The notes under the pieces: model-generated | What the model saw: the letters and a program-made list of their open reading frames with translations, nothing else | Told to the model about the DNA's origin: nothing | Databases searched by the model: none | Part shown: positions 5,517 through 12,760 of the stretch, one piece after another | How the letters are laid out: each line of letters begins with the position of its first letter | Numbering within the stretch: position 1 is the first letter of the stretch | Source: JAFDZO01 sp041859205 | GTDB taxonomy: Bacteria > Bacteroidota > Ignavibacteria > Tepidaquicellales > Tepidaquicellaceae | Assembly: GCA_041859205.1 (NCBI GenBank) | Contig: JBHEKU010000280.1 | Span: 1 to 18,758 of the forward strand | Direction: 5' to 3' | DNA: 18,758 nucleotides | Program-made: the position numbers and the translations under genes

Positions 5517-7955
5517 TCAAAATCCCATTCCGTCATTCGATGGCGGAGCAGTATCATTTCTTCTTCTTTTTTGGTTCTTATCTTCCTTGCCGAATTTATA
5601 TGTAAATGTAAGGTACGCTGCTCTTGTATCTCTTTTTCTGAACAGGGTTTCTGTAAAGTTAGGGTCATCTAAAAGCACTTTGAACTTAAGATTATTAAAA
5701 ACATCTGAAACTCTTAAGCTTACACTTGCCTGATTATCAAAAAAATCTTTCTTTAATGATACATCGAACGATGTAAACGGCTCTACGCTTCCCTGAGTTG
5801 TTACCATTTTTCCCGAGTAGAAATACGAGAGCTGAATATCTACTATTCCCGGCAATCTCATGAAAGATGATGCTCTGCCGCTCCATGAATATGTTGAGTT
5901 TGTTGCAGGCACGTTAGGAATATTTGCAGTAACGTCGTTCTTAAAATAACTTACACTTCCGTTAAGGCTCCAGAACTGAAATAGAGTTGTATTCATTACA
6001 AGCTCTGCGCCGTATGATTTACTTCTCTCAAGATTTGCCATTGTAGTAAGCGTTCTGTTGCTATCCACTAAAGTTCTTGTTCTAGTTATCTTATCATAGG
6101 TATCTCTGTAGAATAAAGTAGGAGTTACTGTTGTCTGTGAAAAATATTTTATAAAGCTGAGCTCGTATGAATTTGTATACTCAGGCTTTACTTCAGGATT
6201 ACCCGAGTAATAATTCAGCGGGTCAGTTGCATTCACAAAAGGATTCAGGTCCCATAATCCCGGACGGTAAATTCTTCTGCTGTAGCTTGCAGAAAGCTCT
6301 TCAGTTATTCCCAGCTTTTGGGTAACGCTTGCGCTTGGAAAGAGGTCAAAATAATTTTTCTTAAAAGTCTCACCTGTTGTTACAAGATTACCGTCGGTAT
6401 TTGTCTGTTCACCTCTTACTCCCAGAATAAAGCTAGTATTATTTATCTTTGAAGAGAAGGTAAGGTAACTCGCAATAATATTATCTGAATATTTAAATCT
6501 GTTAGTCAGGTTAGTATTGTTTACAAATGTATTTGTTGTATAGTTATAGTCTTCGCTTCTATAATCTTTATCAGTATTTCTGTATGTTTCTTTTACACCG
6601 ACTTCAAGCTTTGCATTTTCTGAGAACGGATGCGTGTAATCCAGCTGTCCGTTAAACTCATCATTCACTTCATTGTTCAACTGGTTTCTTTTGGACTGAG
6701 GTACTCCCTGATTTATATAATAATCAGTTACGTTATTCGATGTGGAGTTATCTGTCCATCTTAGAAACGTCATATCATTTGTCAAAGTCTGTTTTGGATT
6801 TTTAAACTTCAGAGTATAGTTACTCGCAAGATTAAAACTGTACCCGTCCCCTTTCTCAAATTGTGATGTAAGATAATTTCCGGTCTGCACATTCTGTGTA
6901 TTGCTTTGTATTACATTATTCGATTCGCTTCTTTGTCTTCTTCTGTCACTGTAATTTCCTGAAATGCTCAAGGAATTATTATCATCAAATGTATAATCAA
7001 ATCCGCCTTTGCCGAAGTGATTATAGTTTCTGAAATTTCCGTCTGTCGATTGATTTGTAAAAGCGTAAGTGCTGTTCACTAAATTATTTCTGTCACTGTT
7101 TCCTTCTATGAAAAAATTATTCAGCCTGTAATCATAACCTCCGAAAAGATTTAATCCTTTATTTTTTACATTAAGATTAAATGAGCCGTTATATTTATCC
7201 TTTGTTCCGGCATTCAGCGTAAAGTTTCCGTTATAACCGAATCCGTCATTTTTTTTCATTACAATATTAATAATTCCTGATGCGCCTTCTGCATCGAACT
7301 TCGCACCGGGATTTGTAATCAATTCTATAGATGATATCTGATTTGCAGGAATCTGCTCAAGCATCGTATTCATATTATTGCTGTTAATGCCGAACGGCTT
7401 GCCGTCAATAATAATTTTTACATTAGAGTTGCCGCGAAGCGTTACATTGCCGTCAACGTCAACTGAAACCGATGGGATATTTTTCAATACATCGATTGCC
7501 GAACCGCCTGTTACGTTCAGATTTTTTTCAACGTTAAAAACTCTTCTATCCGGCTTTAGCTCAATATCACTTTTTTCGGATTCTACAACGATTTCTTCTG
7601 TAGTAGTTGTACCAGATTTTAATTTCAAATCTAGAGTCTGTGCAGAATTGCTTTCATCAAGAGTAATTCCTCTTGCATAAGATTTTGAGTACCCTGTCAG
7701 CTCAACTAATACTGAATACTTACCAAATGGAACATTGTCGATGGTGAACACTCCGTTTGCATCGGTTTCCGTACCGGAAACTAAAGTAGAATCAACTGCG
7801 CTGAGCAGTTTCACTGCAGCAGACTGAATTGGTGCATTGTTATCTTTATCCGTTACTTTGCCGGTAATTTTACCCTTAGTATTTTGAGCCTGCGAGGGCG
7901 CATAAGCAGCAAAAAATAAAGGAAGAATCAGCATTAATTGAAGAATTTTTCTCAT
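5517..7955 (-). CDS. TonB-dependent-receptor-like outer-membrane beta-barrel protein with N-terminal carboxypeptidase-regulatory domain
   Basis: This is an 812-aa outer-membrane protein. Seen in order: a Sec signal peptide (MRKILQLMLILPLFFAAYA, cleavage likely near the SQAQ at 21-24); a CarboxypepD_reg-like beta-sandwich (about 27-112, starting GKITGKVTDKDNNAPIQSA); a TonB plug-like domain (about 135-235) with GSAIDVLKNIPSVSVDVDG, LRGNSNVKIIIDGKPFG and IELITNPGAKFDAEGASGIINI; then about 570 residues rich in N/S/T/Y with alternating aromatic strands, as in the 'outer membrane protein beta-barrel' family (OMP_b-brl_3). The last strand (AYLTFTYKFGK) is followed by a basic, disordered tail, KNQKRRRNDTAPPSNDGMGF. 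No SusD-like partner is adjacent, so this is unlikely to be a SusCD glycan importer. The transported ligand cannot be inferred. There is no Shine-Dalgarno sequence before the ATG at 7955. A terminator lies downstream at 5433-5468. Confidence 0.88.
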   Translation of the reverse strand: MRKILQLMLILPLFFAAYAPSQAQNTKGKITGKVTDKDNNAPIQSAAVKLLSAVDSTLVSGTETDANGVFTIDNVPFGKYSVLVELTGYSKSYARGITLDESNSAQTLDLKLKSGTTTTEEIVVESEKSDIELKPDRRVFNVEKNLNVTGGSAIDVLKNIPSVSVDVDGNVTLRGNSNVKIIIDGKPFGINSNNMNTMLEQIPANQISSIELITNPGAKFDAEGASGIINIVMKKNDGFGYNGNFTLNAGTKDKYNGSFNLNVKNKGLNLFGGYDYRLNNFFIEGNSDRNNLVNSTYAFTNQSTDGNFRNYNHFGKGGFDYTFDDNNSLSISGNYSDRRRQRSESNNVIQSNTQNVQTGNYLTSQFEKGDGYSFNLASNYTLKFKNPKQTLTNDMTFLRWTDNSTSNNVTDYYINQGVPQSKRNQLNNEVNDEFNGQLDYTHPFSENAKLEVGVKETYRNTDKDYRSEDYNYTTNTFVNNTNLTNRFKYSDNIIASYLTFSSKINNTSFILGVRGEQTNTDGNLVTTGETFKKNYFDLFPSASVTQKLGITEELSASYSRRIYRPGLWDLNPFVNATDPLNYYSGNPEVKPEYTNSYELSFIKYFSQTTVTPTLFYRDTYDKITRTRTLVDSNRTLTTMANLERSKSYGAELVMNTTLFQFWSLNGSVSYFKNDVTANIPNVPATNSTYSWSGRASSFMRLPGIVDIQLSYFYSGKMVTTQGSVEPFTSFDVSLKKDFFDNQASVSLRVSDVFNNLKFKVLLDDPNFTETLFRKRDTRAAYLTFTYKFGKEDKNQKRRRNDTAPPSNDGMGF

Positions 7956-8085
7956 CAGAATAATTTAAAATCTTTAGAAGTTTAATTTTTGTTTGTTTAC
8001 GGTATTAAATGTGAAAAGTTGTAAAAAACTTAGAAAAAAATTGAGGGGCTTTGAGGACTTAGACTTATAATTTTACATAAGGTTT

Positions 8086-8130
8086 CAAAATAAAATAAAA
8101 AATGCCCGCTTAATTTCTTAAGCGGACATT
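8086..8130 (-). terminator. Rho-independent terminator of the DUF4397 lipoprotein gene
   Basis: AATGCCCGCTTAA (8101-8113) pairs with TTAAGCGGACATT (8118-8130) over 13 positions around a 4-nt loop. The single non-Watson-Crick position is a G-U wobble in minus-strand RNA but an A-C mismatch in plus-strand RNA, which agrees with minus-strand use. On the minus strand the stem is followed by TTTTTATTTTATTTT. The rest of the 7956-8163 gap is AT-rich and must contain the receptor promoter, but I see no convincing box there. Confidence 0.8.
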
Positions 8131-8163
8131 ATTGTTTTGTCGTATTATTTATTTTGGAATAGA

Positions 8164-8853
8164 TTAATTATTAGCAATAATCTGAGCGCCAAGTGCTTGT
8201 GTTCCGGTTGCTCCGACAAATCCTTTAGCAAATACAGTATATATTTTTCCATTTTGTAAAGTAACGCTGCCAAGATTTAGCACAACGGTTGGCGTTCCTG
8301 CCAGACGAACTTCAAGCGGATACGTTCCTGCATCAAGCGGAGTGAAATTTGAATTCTGCTTGAACACATAGTTGCTAAACAATACCGGTCCGCCTGTTAC
8401 CGCCACATCAACTGCCGGAGCATTTGGCGAGAGGTGAACAAACCGCACATGAGATTTTCCTGAAGCCGGAGCTGTTAAGTCATCTGTTAAAAATATAGCA
8501 GAAATTTTACTTACACTGTCAACTGCAAAGATTGAATAATTTTTATTGGTTTCAAAGTTAAGATTAGCGTTTATTACCGTTGTTGCTGTGCCGGTAACAT
8601 TTACTTTTATATTTCTAGTGCCGGAATTTAAAGTAAGATAGGCAGTATTGTTAGGATATGTAAGATTCGTTCCTACAATTGTTCCATCAACTAATGCATC
8701 TACGCCGGGCGCATTTGGTGAAGCATGTACTATCATAGTTTTTGCCTGTGTAACAACAGGATTAGTAGTTACGTCATCAGACTTACATCCAATGACTGAG
8801 AGACTTAAAGAGCATAGTAATGCGAATATCAACAATGATTTGTTAAATAACAT
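8164..8853 (-). CDS. Lipoprotein with two DUF4397 domains
   Basis: This is a 229-aa predicted lipoprotein. The signal sequence ends in the lipobox SVIGC (Cys23), followed by KSDD. An acidic +2/+3 pair is absent, and the K-S-D-D start would fit the surface-export-like signals described for Bacteroidota lipoproteins, though this is speculative. The mature part holds two copies of an Ig-like beta-sandwich recognised by the DUF4397 signature: VHASPNAPGVD (42-52) and VHLSPNAPAVD (139-149), 97 residues apart. Each is followed by a 'Y..L.SGTRNIKV / LDAGTYPLEVRLAG' strand pattern and a 'NKNYSIFAVD / GKIYTVFAKG' strand. The function of DUF4397 is unknown; the fold suggests adhesion or a structural envelope role. 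This gene has the strongest ribosome-binding site in the window and its own terminator, so it is probably a well-expressed monocistronic unit. Confidence 0.9.
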   Translation of the reverse strand: MLFNKSLLIFALLCSLSLSVIGCKSDDVTTNPVVTQAKTMIVHASPNAPGVDALVDGTIVGTNLTYPNNTAYLTLNSGTRNIKVNVTGTATTVINANLNFETNKNYSIFAVDSVSKISAIFLTDDLTAPASGKSHVRFVHLSPNAPAVDVAVTGGPVLFSNYVFKQNSNFTPLDAGTYPLEVRLAGTPTVVLNLGSVTLQNGKIYTVFAKGFVGATGTQALGAQIIANN

Positions 8854-8858
8854 ATATT

Positions 8859-8865
8859 CCTCCTT
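8859..8865 (-). promoter_or_regulatory. Strong Shine-Dalgarno sequence of the DUF4397 gene
   Basis: On the minus strand AAGGAGG is followed by 5 nt and the ATG at 8853-8851. It fixes the start codon. Most other starts in this window lack any such motif. Confidence 0.85.
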
Positions 8866-8905
8866 AGGAAATTGTTTTTAATTTTAGTTAATTGTTTTTG
8901 GTCTT

Positions 8906-8949
8906 AACTATCCGCGGTAGTTTTCTGGTTTGTACTATATATTACAAAC
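8906..8949. promoter_or_regulatory. Two adjacent inverted repeats, candidate operator sites
   Basis: The first is AACTA-TCCGCGG-TAGTT (8906-8922), arms of 5 bp around a CCGCGG palindrome, GC-rich in an AT-rich region. The second, 5 nt on, is GTTTGTA (8928-8934) / TACAAAC (8943-8949), perfect 7-bp arms with an 8-nt AT spacer. They lie 53-96 nt upstream of the DUF4397 gene start, where a regulator or the promoter would be expected. No regulator gene is nearby; binding is inference. Confidence 0.35.
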
Positions 8950-9096
8950 GGTAAGTTATTATTCGATATTGGGGTCGATGATTATTTCAATTCAAAACCA
9001 ACTAAGCATAAATAAAAGTTCCAAACATTTTAATTTTAATATTAAGAAATTGCAAAAGCTGAAATCAAAAACATTAAATTAATAAAAAATATTATC

Positions 9097-9127
9097 TTTA
9101 TTTTAGCAATTCCTGTTAATATATTTG
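9097..9127 (+). promoter_or_regulatory. Candidate promoter of the small 99-aa gene
   Basis: TTTA (9097-9100), 19 nt, then TATATTTG (9120-9127). The second box matches the Bacteroidota -7 pattern TAnnTTTG exactly and the first differs by one base from TTTG. Transcription would begin near 9134, about 30 nt before the ATG at 9166. Confidence 0.35.
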
Positions 9128-9165
9128 TAAATTAATATCACAAATTACAAAATAAAATTTTTCTA

Positions 9166-9465
9166 ATGCCTAAGATTATCCTTGAGTTAAATTACAGTAT
9201 TTATCCTGAGAAAAGAGATGAATATCTTGAGATAGCAAAAAAAATGACGGAGATAATTCAATCTACCTCCACAAAAAATTATTCAATCTACGAAAATAAA
9301 AAAGGCTCGAACAATTTCAGCGAGATATATCTCTGTGCATCTGAAATAGAATTCGAAGCTATTGACGATAATGAAAACGATGAAGTAACTGCTCTTACAG
9401 ATAAACTGTTCCAGAGCTTCATAGTAGATAAAAAAGTAACTTACTCTACCAAATACGAATTATAA
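9166..9465 (+). CDS. Small protein of unknown function, possibly a ferredoxin-like (dimeric alpha-beta barrel) fold
   Basis: This 99-aa protein has no signal peptide and no membrane segment. I do not recognise it as a named family. The order of secondary structure suggested by the sequence is beta (KIILELNYSI), helix (EKRDEYLEIAKKMTEIIQ), beta (NYSIYENK), beta (FSEIYLCAS), helix (EVTALTDKLFQSF), beta (KVTYSTKYEL). That is the beta-alpha-beta-beta-alpha-beta pattern of small ABM/NIPSNAP-like dimeric barrels. The acidic loop EAIDDNENDE separates the halves. Coding use matches neighbours: it has a plausible promoter upstream and a terminator 48 nt after its stop, so it looks like a genuine single-gene unit. 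There is no Shine-Dalgarno sequence. Fold suggestion is inference only. Confidence 0.72.
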   Translation: MPKIILELNYSIYPEKRDEYLEIAKKMTEIIQSTSTKNYSIYENKKGSNNFSEIYLCASEIEFEAIDDNENDEVTALTDKLFQSFIVDKKVTYSTKYEL

Positions 9466-9483
9466 TCGGTCTTTTGTAAAGAA

Positions 9484-9510
9484 TTGTTATAAGTTTAAAA
9501 ATGATATAAT
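9484..9510 (+). promoter_or_regulatory. Candidate promoter of the PgpH-xerD-ABC run
   Basis: TTGTTA (9484-9489), 15 nt, then a perfect TATAAT (9505-9510). It lies between the small gene and the hairpin at 9514, so transcription would start at or inside the hairpin. It is the only good promoter-like sequence between 9465 and the pgpH-like start at 9555. The short spacing and AT-richness keep confidence low. Confidence 0.3.
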
Positions 9511-9513
9511 TTC

Positions 9514-9553
9514 AAGGAGTATACCTATAAAAAGGCGTACTCCTTTTTTATTT
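9514..9553 (+). terminator. Rho-independent terminator of the small gene, abutting the next start codon
   Basis: AAGGAGTATACC (9514-9525) pairs with GGCGTACTCCTT (9534-9545), with one G-U wobble and one mismatch over 12 positions. An 8-nt A-rich loop separates the arms, and the tail is TTTTTTTATTT. The tail ends one base before the ATG at 9555. AAGGAG in the left arm looks like a Shine-Dalgarno sequence but is 35 nt away from that ATG and buried in the stem. Confidence 0.75.
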
Positions 9554-9554
9554 A

Positions 9555-11816
9555 ATGACTACAGCGAACGAAAACAGAATAAAATTTTTTCATCTTCCCG
9601 AAGGGTTTAATTTCAAGACAAGCAAGACTGCAAAGCTGCTCATTGGAATTATTACCATCATCGTTATTTCGTTGATGCTTCCCAGCTATAAAAATATAGA
9701 TACGGAATATGAAGTGGGTACGATTTGGTCGAAAGAGGACCTTATTGCACCGTTCTCCTTCCCGATTTATAAAGACGAAGCCGATTATGAAAAAGAGAAG
9801 CAGGATGCAAAGCTAAGCGTAAATCCTGTTTTCGATGAGCAGAATAAAAACTCTGTAACAGCAGACAGCCTTTCAATTTTTTTCAGAAGCTTATCAGGCG
9901 TATTCCGTGATGCAAGCGAGCTTGAAAAAAATAATCAGGGGGGACTGAAATCATCGCGGCTTGAAAAGCAGCTCGGCGATCTGGGCTCAGTTTTATCTCC
10001 CGAAGATATTACATGGCTGTACCTCCTTTATAAAAAAGAAAATACAAGCACAGTAATTACATTTGACCAGTTCAGAAATGCAGTTGAAAACGCTGCGCAG
10101 GAAAATTATTATAACAACGTTATTAATATAAGTAAGGACTCTCTTAAATCTTCAAAGATATCGGTAAAGAAAGAGAATATAAAAGTCCAGCTCTCTGAGG
10201 ATAAAACAAGCGTTATCGATAAAAACGAACTGATGAATATGATGACGGATAGGCTGCGAAATTCCGTAAAGGACTCTGCATATACAGTTATTGCAAAAAA
10301 AATATTATCTGCTTTTGTAAGAGAGAATTTAATTTATAATAAAGAGCTGACGGATTTAGAAATACAAAATAAGATTGAGAAGATACCAAACACAATCGGG
10401 ATTGTAAAAGGAAACGAAAGAATTGTCAGTAAGCACGACCCGATAAACAGAAATACAAAACTAAAGCTGGACTCATATAAAAAAGTCCGGCTGGAAAAGC
10501 TTGGAGTTGAAGATTACTTCGTTCAGTACATCGGCAAAGTACTTACTGTTCTTATACTCGCGCTGCTTACGGCATTCTTCCTCTATTACATAAGAAGAAA
10601 TATTTATGATAATAATAATATGCTTATTTTATTATCATCGTTAATAATTCTTGTCAGCTTTATTGCATTTATAAGTTTAAAAATTACCGTCAATGCCCCG
10701 GTAGAGTATCTTATTTTCGTTTCAGTAGCATCAATTCTTCTTACAATTTTATTTGATTCAAGACTTTCATTTTATATTACTATCATAAACTGCTTCCTTG
10801 TTGCGTCCATTCGCGGAGGTGATTATACAATTGCATTCGTTTCATTCTGCGGTTGCGTGCTTGCAATTTTCAGCGTGCAGGATATAAAGAACCGCTCGCA
10901 GATTTTCCGCTCGTTTTATTTTATGCTGATTGGATATTCGATTTCTATTCTTGCAGTCGGGCTGGATAAAACAGAAGACACTTCGAAAATTTTAGTACAG
11001 ATCTTATTCGGCGGCATTAACTCGATGCTGTCCCCTATTATTGCATACGGACTTCTTATCTTTTACGAAAGAACATTTAAGATAACAACTGACTTAACTC
11101 TGCTTGAACTCTCAGACTTCAATCATCCTTTGTTAAAAGAGCTGTCTTCTAAAGCGCCTGGCACTTTTCATCACAGTATTGTTATGGGAAATTTATCTGA
11201 GGCGGCTGCAGAAGCTATCGGCGCTAACTCAACTCTTGCAAGGGTAGGATGCTATTATCACGATATAGGCAAAACATTAAAGCCGCAGTACTTCATTGAG
11301 AACCAGCTTGACCACAACAAGCACGAGAATTTAAATCCGAATATAAGCACAAAGCTTATTATCTCCCACGTAAAAGACGGTATTGAGCTTGCAAAAAAAT
11401 ATAATCTGCCGCAGGAGATTGTTGATTTTATCCCTATGCATCATGGCACAACTTTAGTGTCATATTTTTTTCATAAGGCAAAATTTAATGCAAAGTCAGA
11501 AGAGATTTCGGATTATATTTACAGATATCCCGGACCAAAACCGCAGACAAAAGAAACGGGAATTGTAATGCTTGCCGATGCAATCGAAGCAAGCACGCGG
11601 GCAATAGAAGAACCGACTCCGCAGAAAATTGAAAACAGAATTGATGATGTTATCAAAGCAAGATTTATGGAAGGCGAGCTTGATGAGTGCGAGCTCACAT
11701 TTAAAGACTTAACAAAAATAAAGCAGGCATTCATAAAAATTCTTGTAGGCATTCATCATCACAGGATAAAATATCCCGAGCAGAAAAAATTAGAGTTCAA
11801 ATCAAAAGTTTATTAA
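9555..11816 (+). CDS. pgpH: PgpH-type 7TM-HD cyclic-di-AMP phosphodiesterase
   Basis: This 753-aa inner-membrane protein has the 7TMR-HD architecture of PgpH/YqfF, which hydrolyses c-di-AMP to pApA in the cytoplasm. Seen: one N-terminal membrane segment (about 27-43); a large extracytoplasmic 7TMR-HDED-like domain (about 50-310), including the conserved-looking EVGTIWSKEDLIAPFSFPIY; seven hydrophobic segments (about 320-505); then a C-terminal HD domain. Metal and catalytic residues are in GTFHHS (His539, His540), HDIGK (His569, Asp570), and HHGT (His629, His630). All expected HD residues are present, so the enzyme should be active. The ATG at 9555 follows a terminator hairpin with no ribosome-binding site; no later in-frame ATG would keep the first membrane segment intact. 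It is the first gene of a close run with xerD-like and ABC-importer genes. The c-di-AMP synthase is not in the window. Activity is inferred from the family. Confidence 0.93.
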   Translation: MTTANENRIKFFHLPEGFNFKTSKTAKLLIGIITIIVISLMLPSYKNIDTEYEVGTIWSKEDLIAPFSFPIYKDEADYEKEKQDAKLSVNPVFDEQNKNSVTADSLSIFFRSLSGVFRDASELEKNNQGGLKSSRLEKQLGDLGSVLSPEDITWLYLLYKKENTSTVITFDQFRNAVENAAQENYYNNVINISKDSLKSSKISVKKENIKVQLSEDKTSVIDKNELMNMMTDRLRNSVKDSAYTVIAKKILSAFVRENLIYNKELTDLEIQNKIEKIPNTIGIVKGNERIVSKHDPINRNTKLKLDSYKKVRLEKLGVEDYFVQYIGKVLTVLILALLTAFFLYYIRRNIYDNNNMLILLSSLIILVSFIAFISLKITVNAPVEYLIFVSVASILLTILFDSRLSFYITIINCFLVASIRGGDYTIAFVSFCGCVLAIFSVQDIKNRSQIFRSFYFMLIGYSISILAVGLDKTEDTSKILVQILFGGINSMLSPIIAYGLLIFYERTFKITTDLTLLELSDFNHPLLKELSSKAPGTFHHSIVMGNLSEAAAEAIGANSTLARVGCYYHDIGKTLKPQYFIENQLDHNKHENLNPNISTKLIISHVKDGIELAKKYNLPQEIVDFIPMHHGTTLVSYFFHKAKFNAKSEEISDYIYRYPGPKPQTKETGIVMLADAIEASTRAIEEPTPQKIENRIDDVIKARFMEGELDECELTFKDLTKIKQAFIKILVGIHHHRIKYPEQKKLEFKSKVY

Positions 11817-11830
11817 TTTGTAAATACTAA

Positions 11831-12751
11831 ATGACGCAGGACTTTGACTTATCACGAAAATTATTTATAAACTATCTTAAGCACGAAAAATCTTTATCTG
11901 AAAATACAATAAAGTCATACAAGTTAGATTTAGAAAAATTATTCGATTACTTAATAAATGTAAAGCTCATTGAGAAAATCAAAAACATCCGTGAAGATGA
12001 TTTAATAGATTTTTTCAAGTTTGCAAATTCTTCTAAAGAAGATTCTGAAGAGAAATTTGCAATCCGAACAATGAGCAGATATCTATCAACATTCCGTTCG
12101 TTCTTTAAATTCCTTGAAGCAGAAAAAAATATAGATGCAAATCCTGTTGAGAATATTGACTCGCCTAAGATTGCAAGAATAATTCCTGAATATCTTTCAA
12201 TAGAGGAAGTTGATAAAATTTTAAGCAAGCCTGATGTATCGAATAAGCTGGGCTTGCGCGATAAAGCAGTGCTCGAAACAATGTACGGCTCGGGTTTGCG
12301 CGTTAGCGAGGCGATAAATTTAACTGTTTCAAATGTTTTTTTTAAAGACGAATTTATACGGGTCTTCGGAAAAGGCAACAAAGAAAGAATTATTCCGATA
12401 GGAAGAACAGGACTTAAGTTCATTGATAAGTATATAAACGAAAGCAGAGCAGCATTAAAAAATTCTCACTCGGAAAATTTTTTATTCCTGAATTTCAGAG
12501 GTAAAAAACTTTCACGCATGGGAATTTATGATATTGTAAAAAGATACTCACGCGAAGCAGATATAGAAAAAGATGTTCATCCGCATACACTAAGGCATTC
12601 GTTTGCAACTCACCTTTTGCAGGGAGGCGCAGATATAAGAATTATACAGGAGATGCTCGGTCACTCCGATATTTCAACGACACAAATTTACACTCATACA
12701 AACAGAGATTATTTAATTGAGGTGCATAAAACTTTTCACCCCAGAAGTTAA
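11831..12751 (+). CDS. xerD: XerC/XerD-family tyrosine recombinase
   Basis: This 306-aa site-specific recombinase has the XerC/XerD length and layout: an N-terminal SAM-like core-binding domain (about 5-95, with SLSENTIKSYKLDLEKL) and a C-terminal catalytic domain (about 115-300). All catalytic residues are visible: Arg157 (GSGLRVSE), Lys181 (FGKGNKER), His252 and Arg255 (HPHTLRHSFATH), His278 (LGHSD) and the nucleophile Tyr287 (TTQIYTH). It ends shortly after the tyrosine, as housekeeping Xer proteins do. Known role: resolution of chromosome dimers at dif with a partner Xer and FtsK. It starts 14 nt after the pgpH-like stop, and no att or integron sites or cargo genes surround it, so I read it as the cellular Xer rather than an integrase. 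XerC versus XerD cannot be settled from this alone. A 9-bp tandem duplication covers its last two codons and stop. Confidence 0.92.
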   Translation: MTQDFDLSRKLFINYLKHEKSLSENTIKSYKLDLEKLFDYLINVKLIEKIKNIREDDLIDFFKFANSSKEDSEEKFAIRTMSRYLSTFRSFFKFLEAEKNIDANPVENIDSPKIARIIPEYLSIEEVDKILSKPDVSNKLGLRDKAVLETMYGSGLRVSEAINLTVSNVFFKDEFIRVFGKGNKERIIPIGRTGLKFIDKYINESRAALKNSHSENFLFLNFRGKKLSRMGIYDIVKRYSREADIEKDVHPHTLRHSFATHLLQGGADIRIIQEMLGHSDISTTQIYTHTNRDYLIEVHKTFHPRS

Positions 12752-12760
12752 AGAAGTTAA
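12743..12760 (+). repeat. 9-bp perfect tandem duplication at the xer stop / ABC start junction
   Basis: AGAAGTTAA occurs twice in a row (12743-12751, 12752-12760). The first copy encodes the last Arg-Ser-stop of the recombinase. The second repeats those three codons in frame and ends exactly at the TTG start of the ABC ATPase. Confidence 0.9.

Larger units (their letters stand above)
8854..9165. other. Divergent AT-rich intergenic region
   Basis: This region of 312 bases lies between two divergently transcribed genes. It contains the strong ribosome-binding site of the minus-strand gene (8859-8865), two inverted repeats (8906-8922 and 8928-8949) near the expected minus-strand promoter zone, and a candidate plus-strand promoter (9097-9127). 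The stretch 8960-9090 is almost pure A/T with no feature I can support. No coding potential or RNA gene is recognisable. Confidence 0.6.

Noticed and set aside
5506..5733. Plus-strand open frame of 75 codons opposite the 3' end of the receptor gene
   Set aside because: It lies almost wholly within the well-supported receptor gene on the other strand, has no recognisable domain and no ribosome-binding site; it is a shadow frame. The same holds for the other opposite-strand frames at 1368-1658, 7378-7680, 11947-12423, 13504-13836 and 18377-18679.
11831..12751. Xer-like recombinase as a phage or integrative-element integrase
   Set aside because: Length and motifs fit housekeeping XerC/D, it is packed within a run of cellular genes, and no att-like repeats, tRNA or cargo genes are present.
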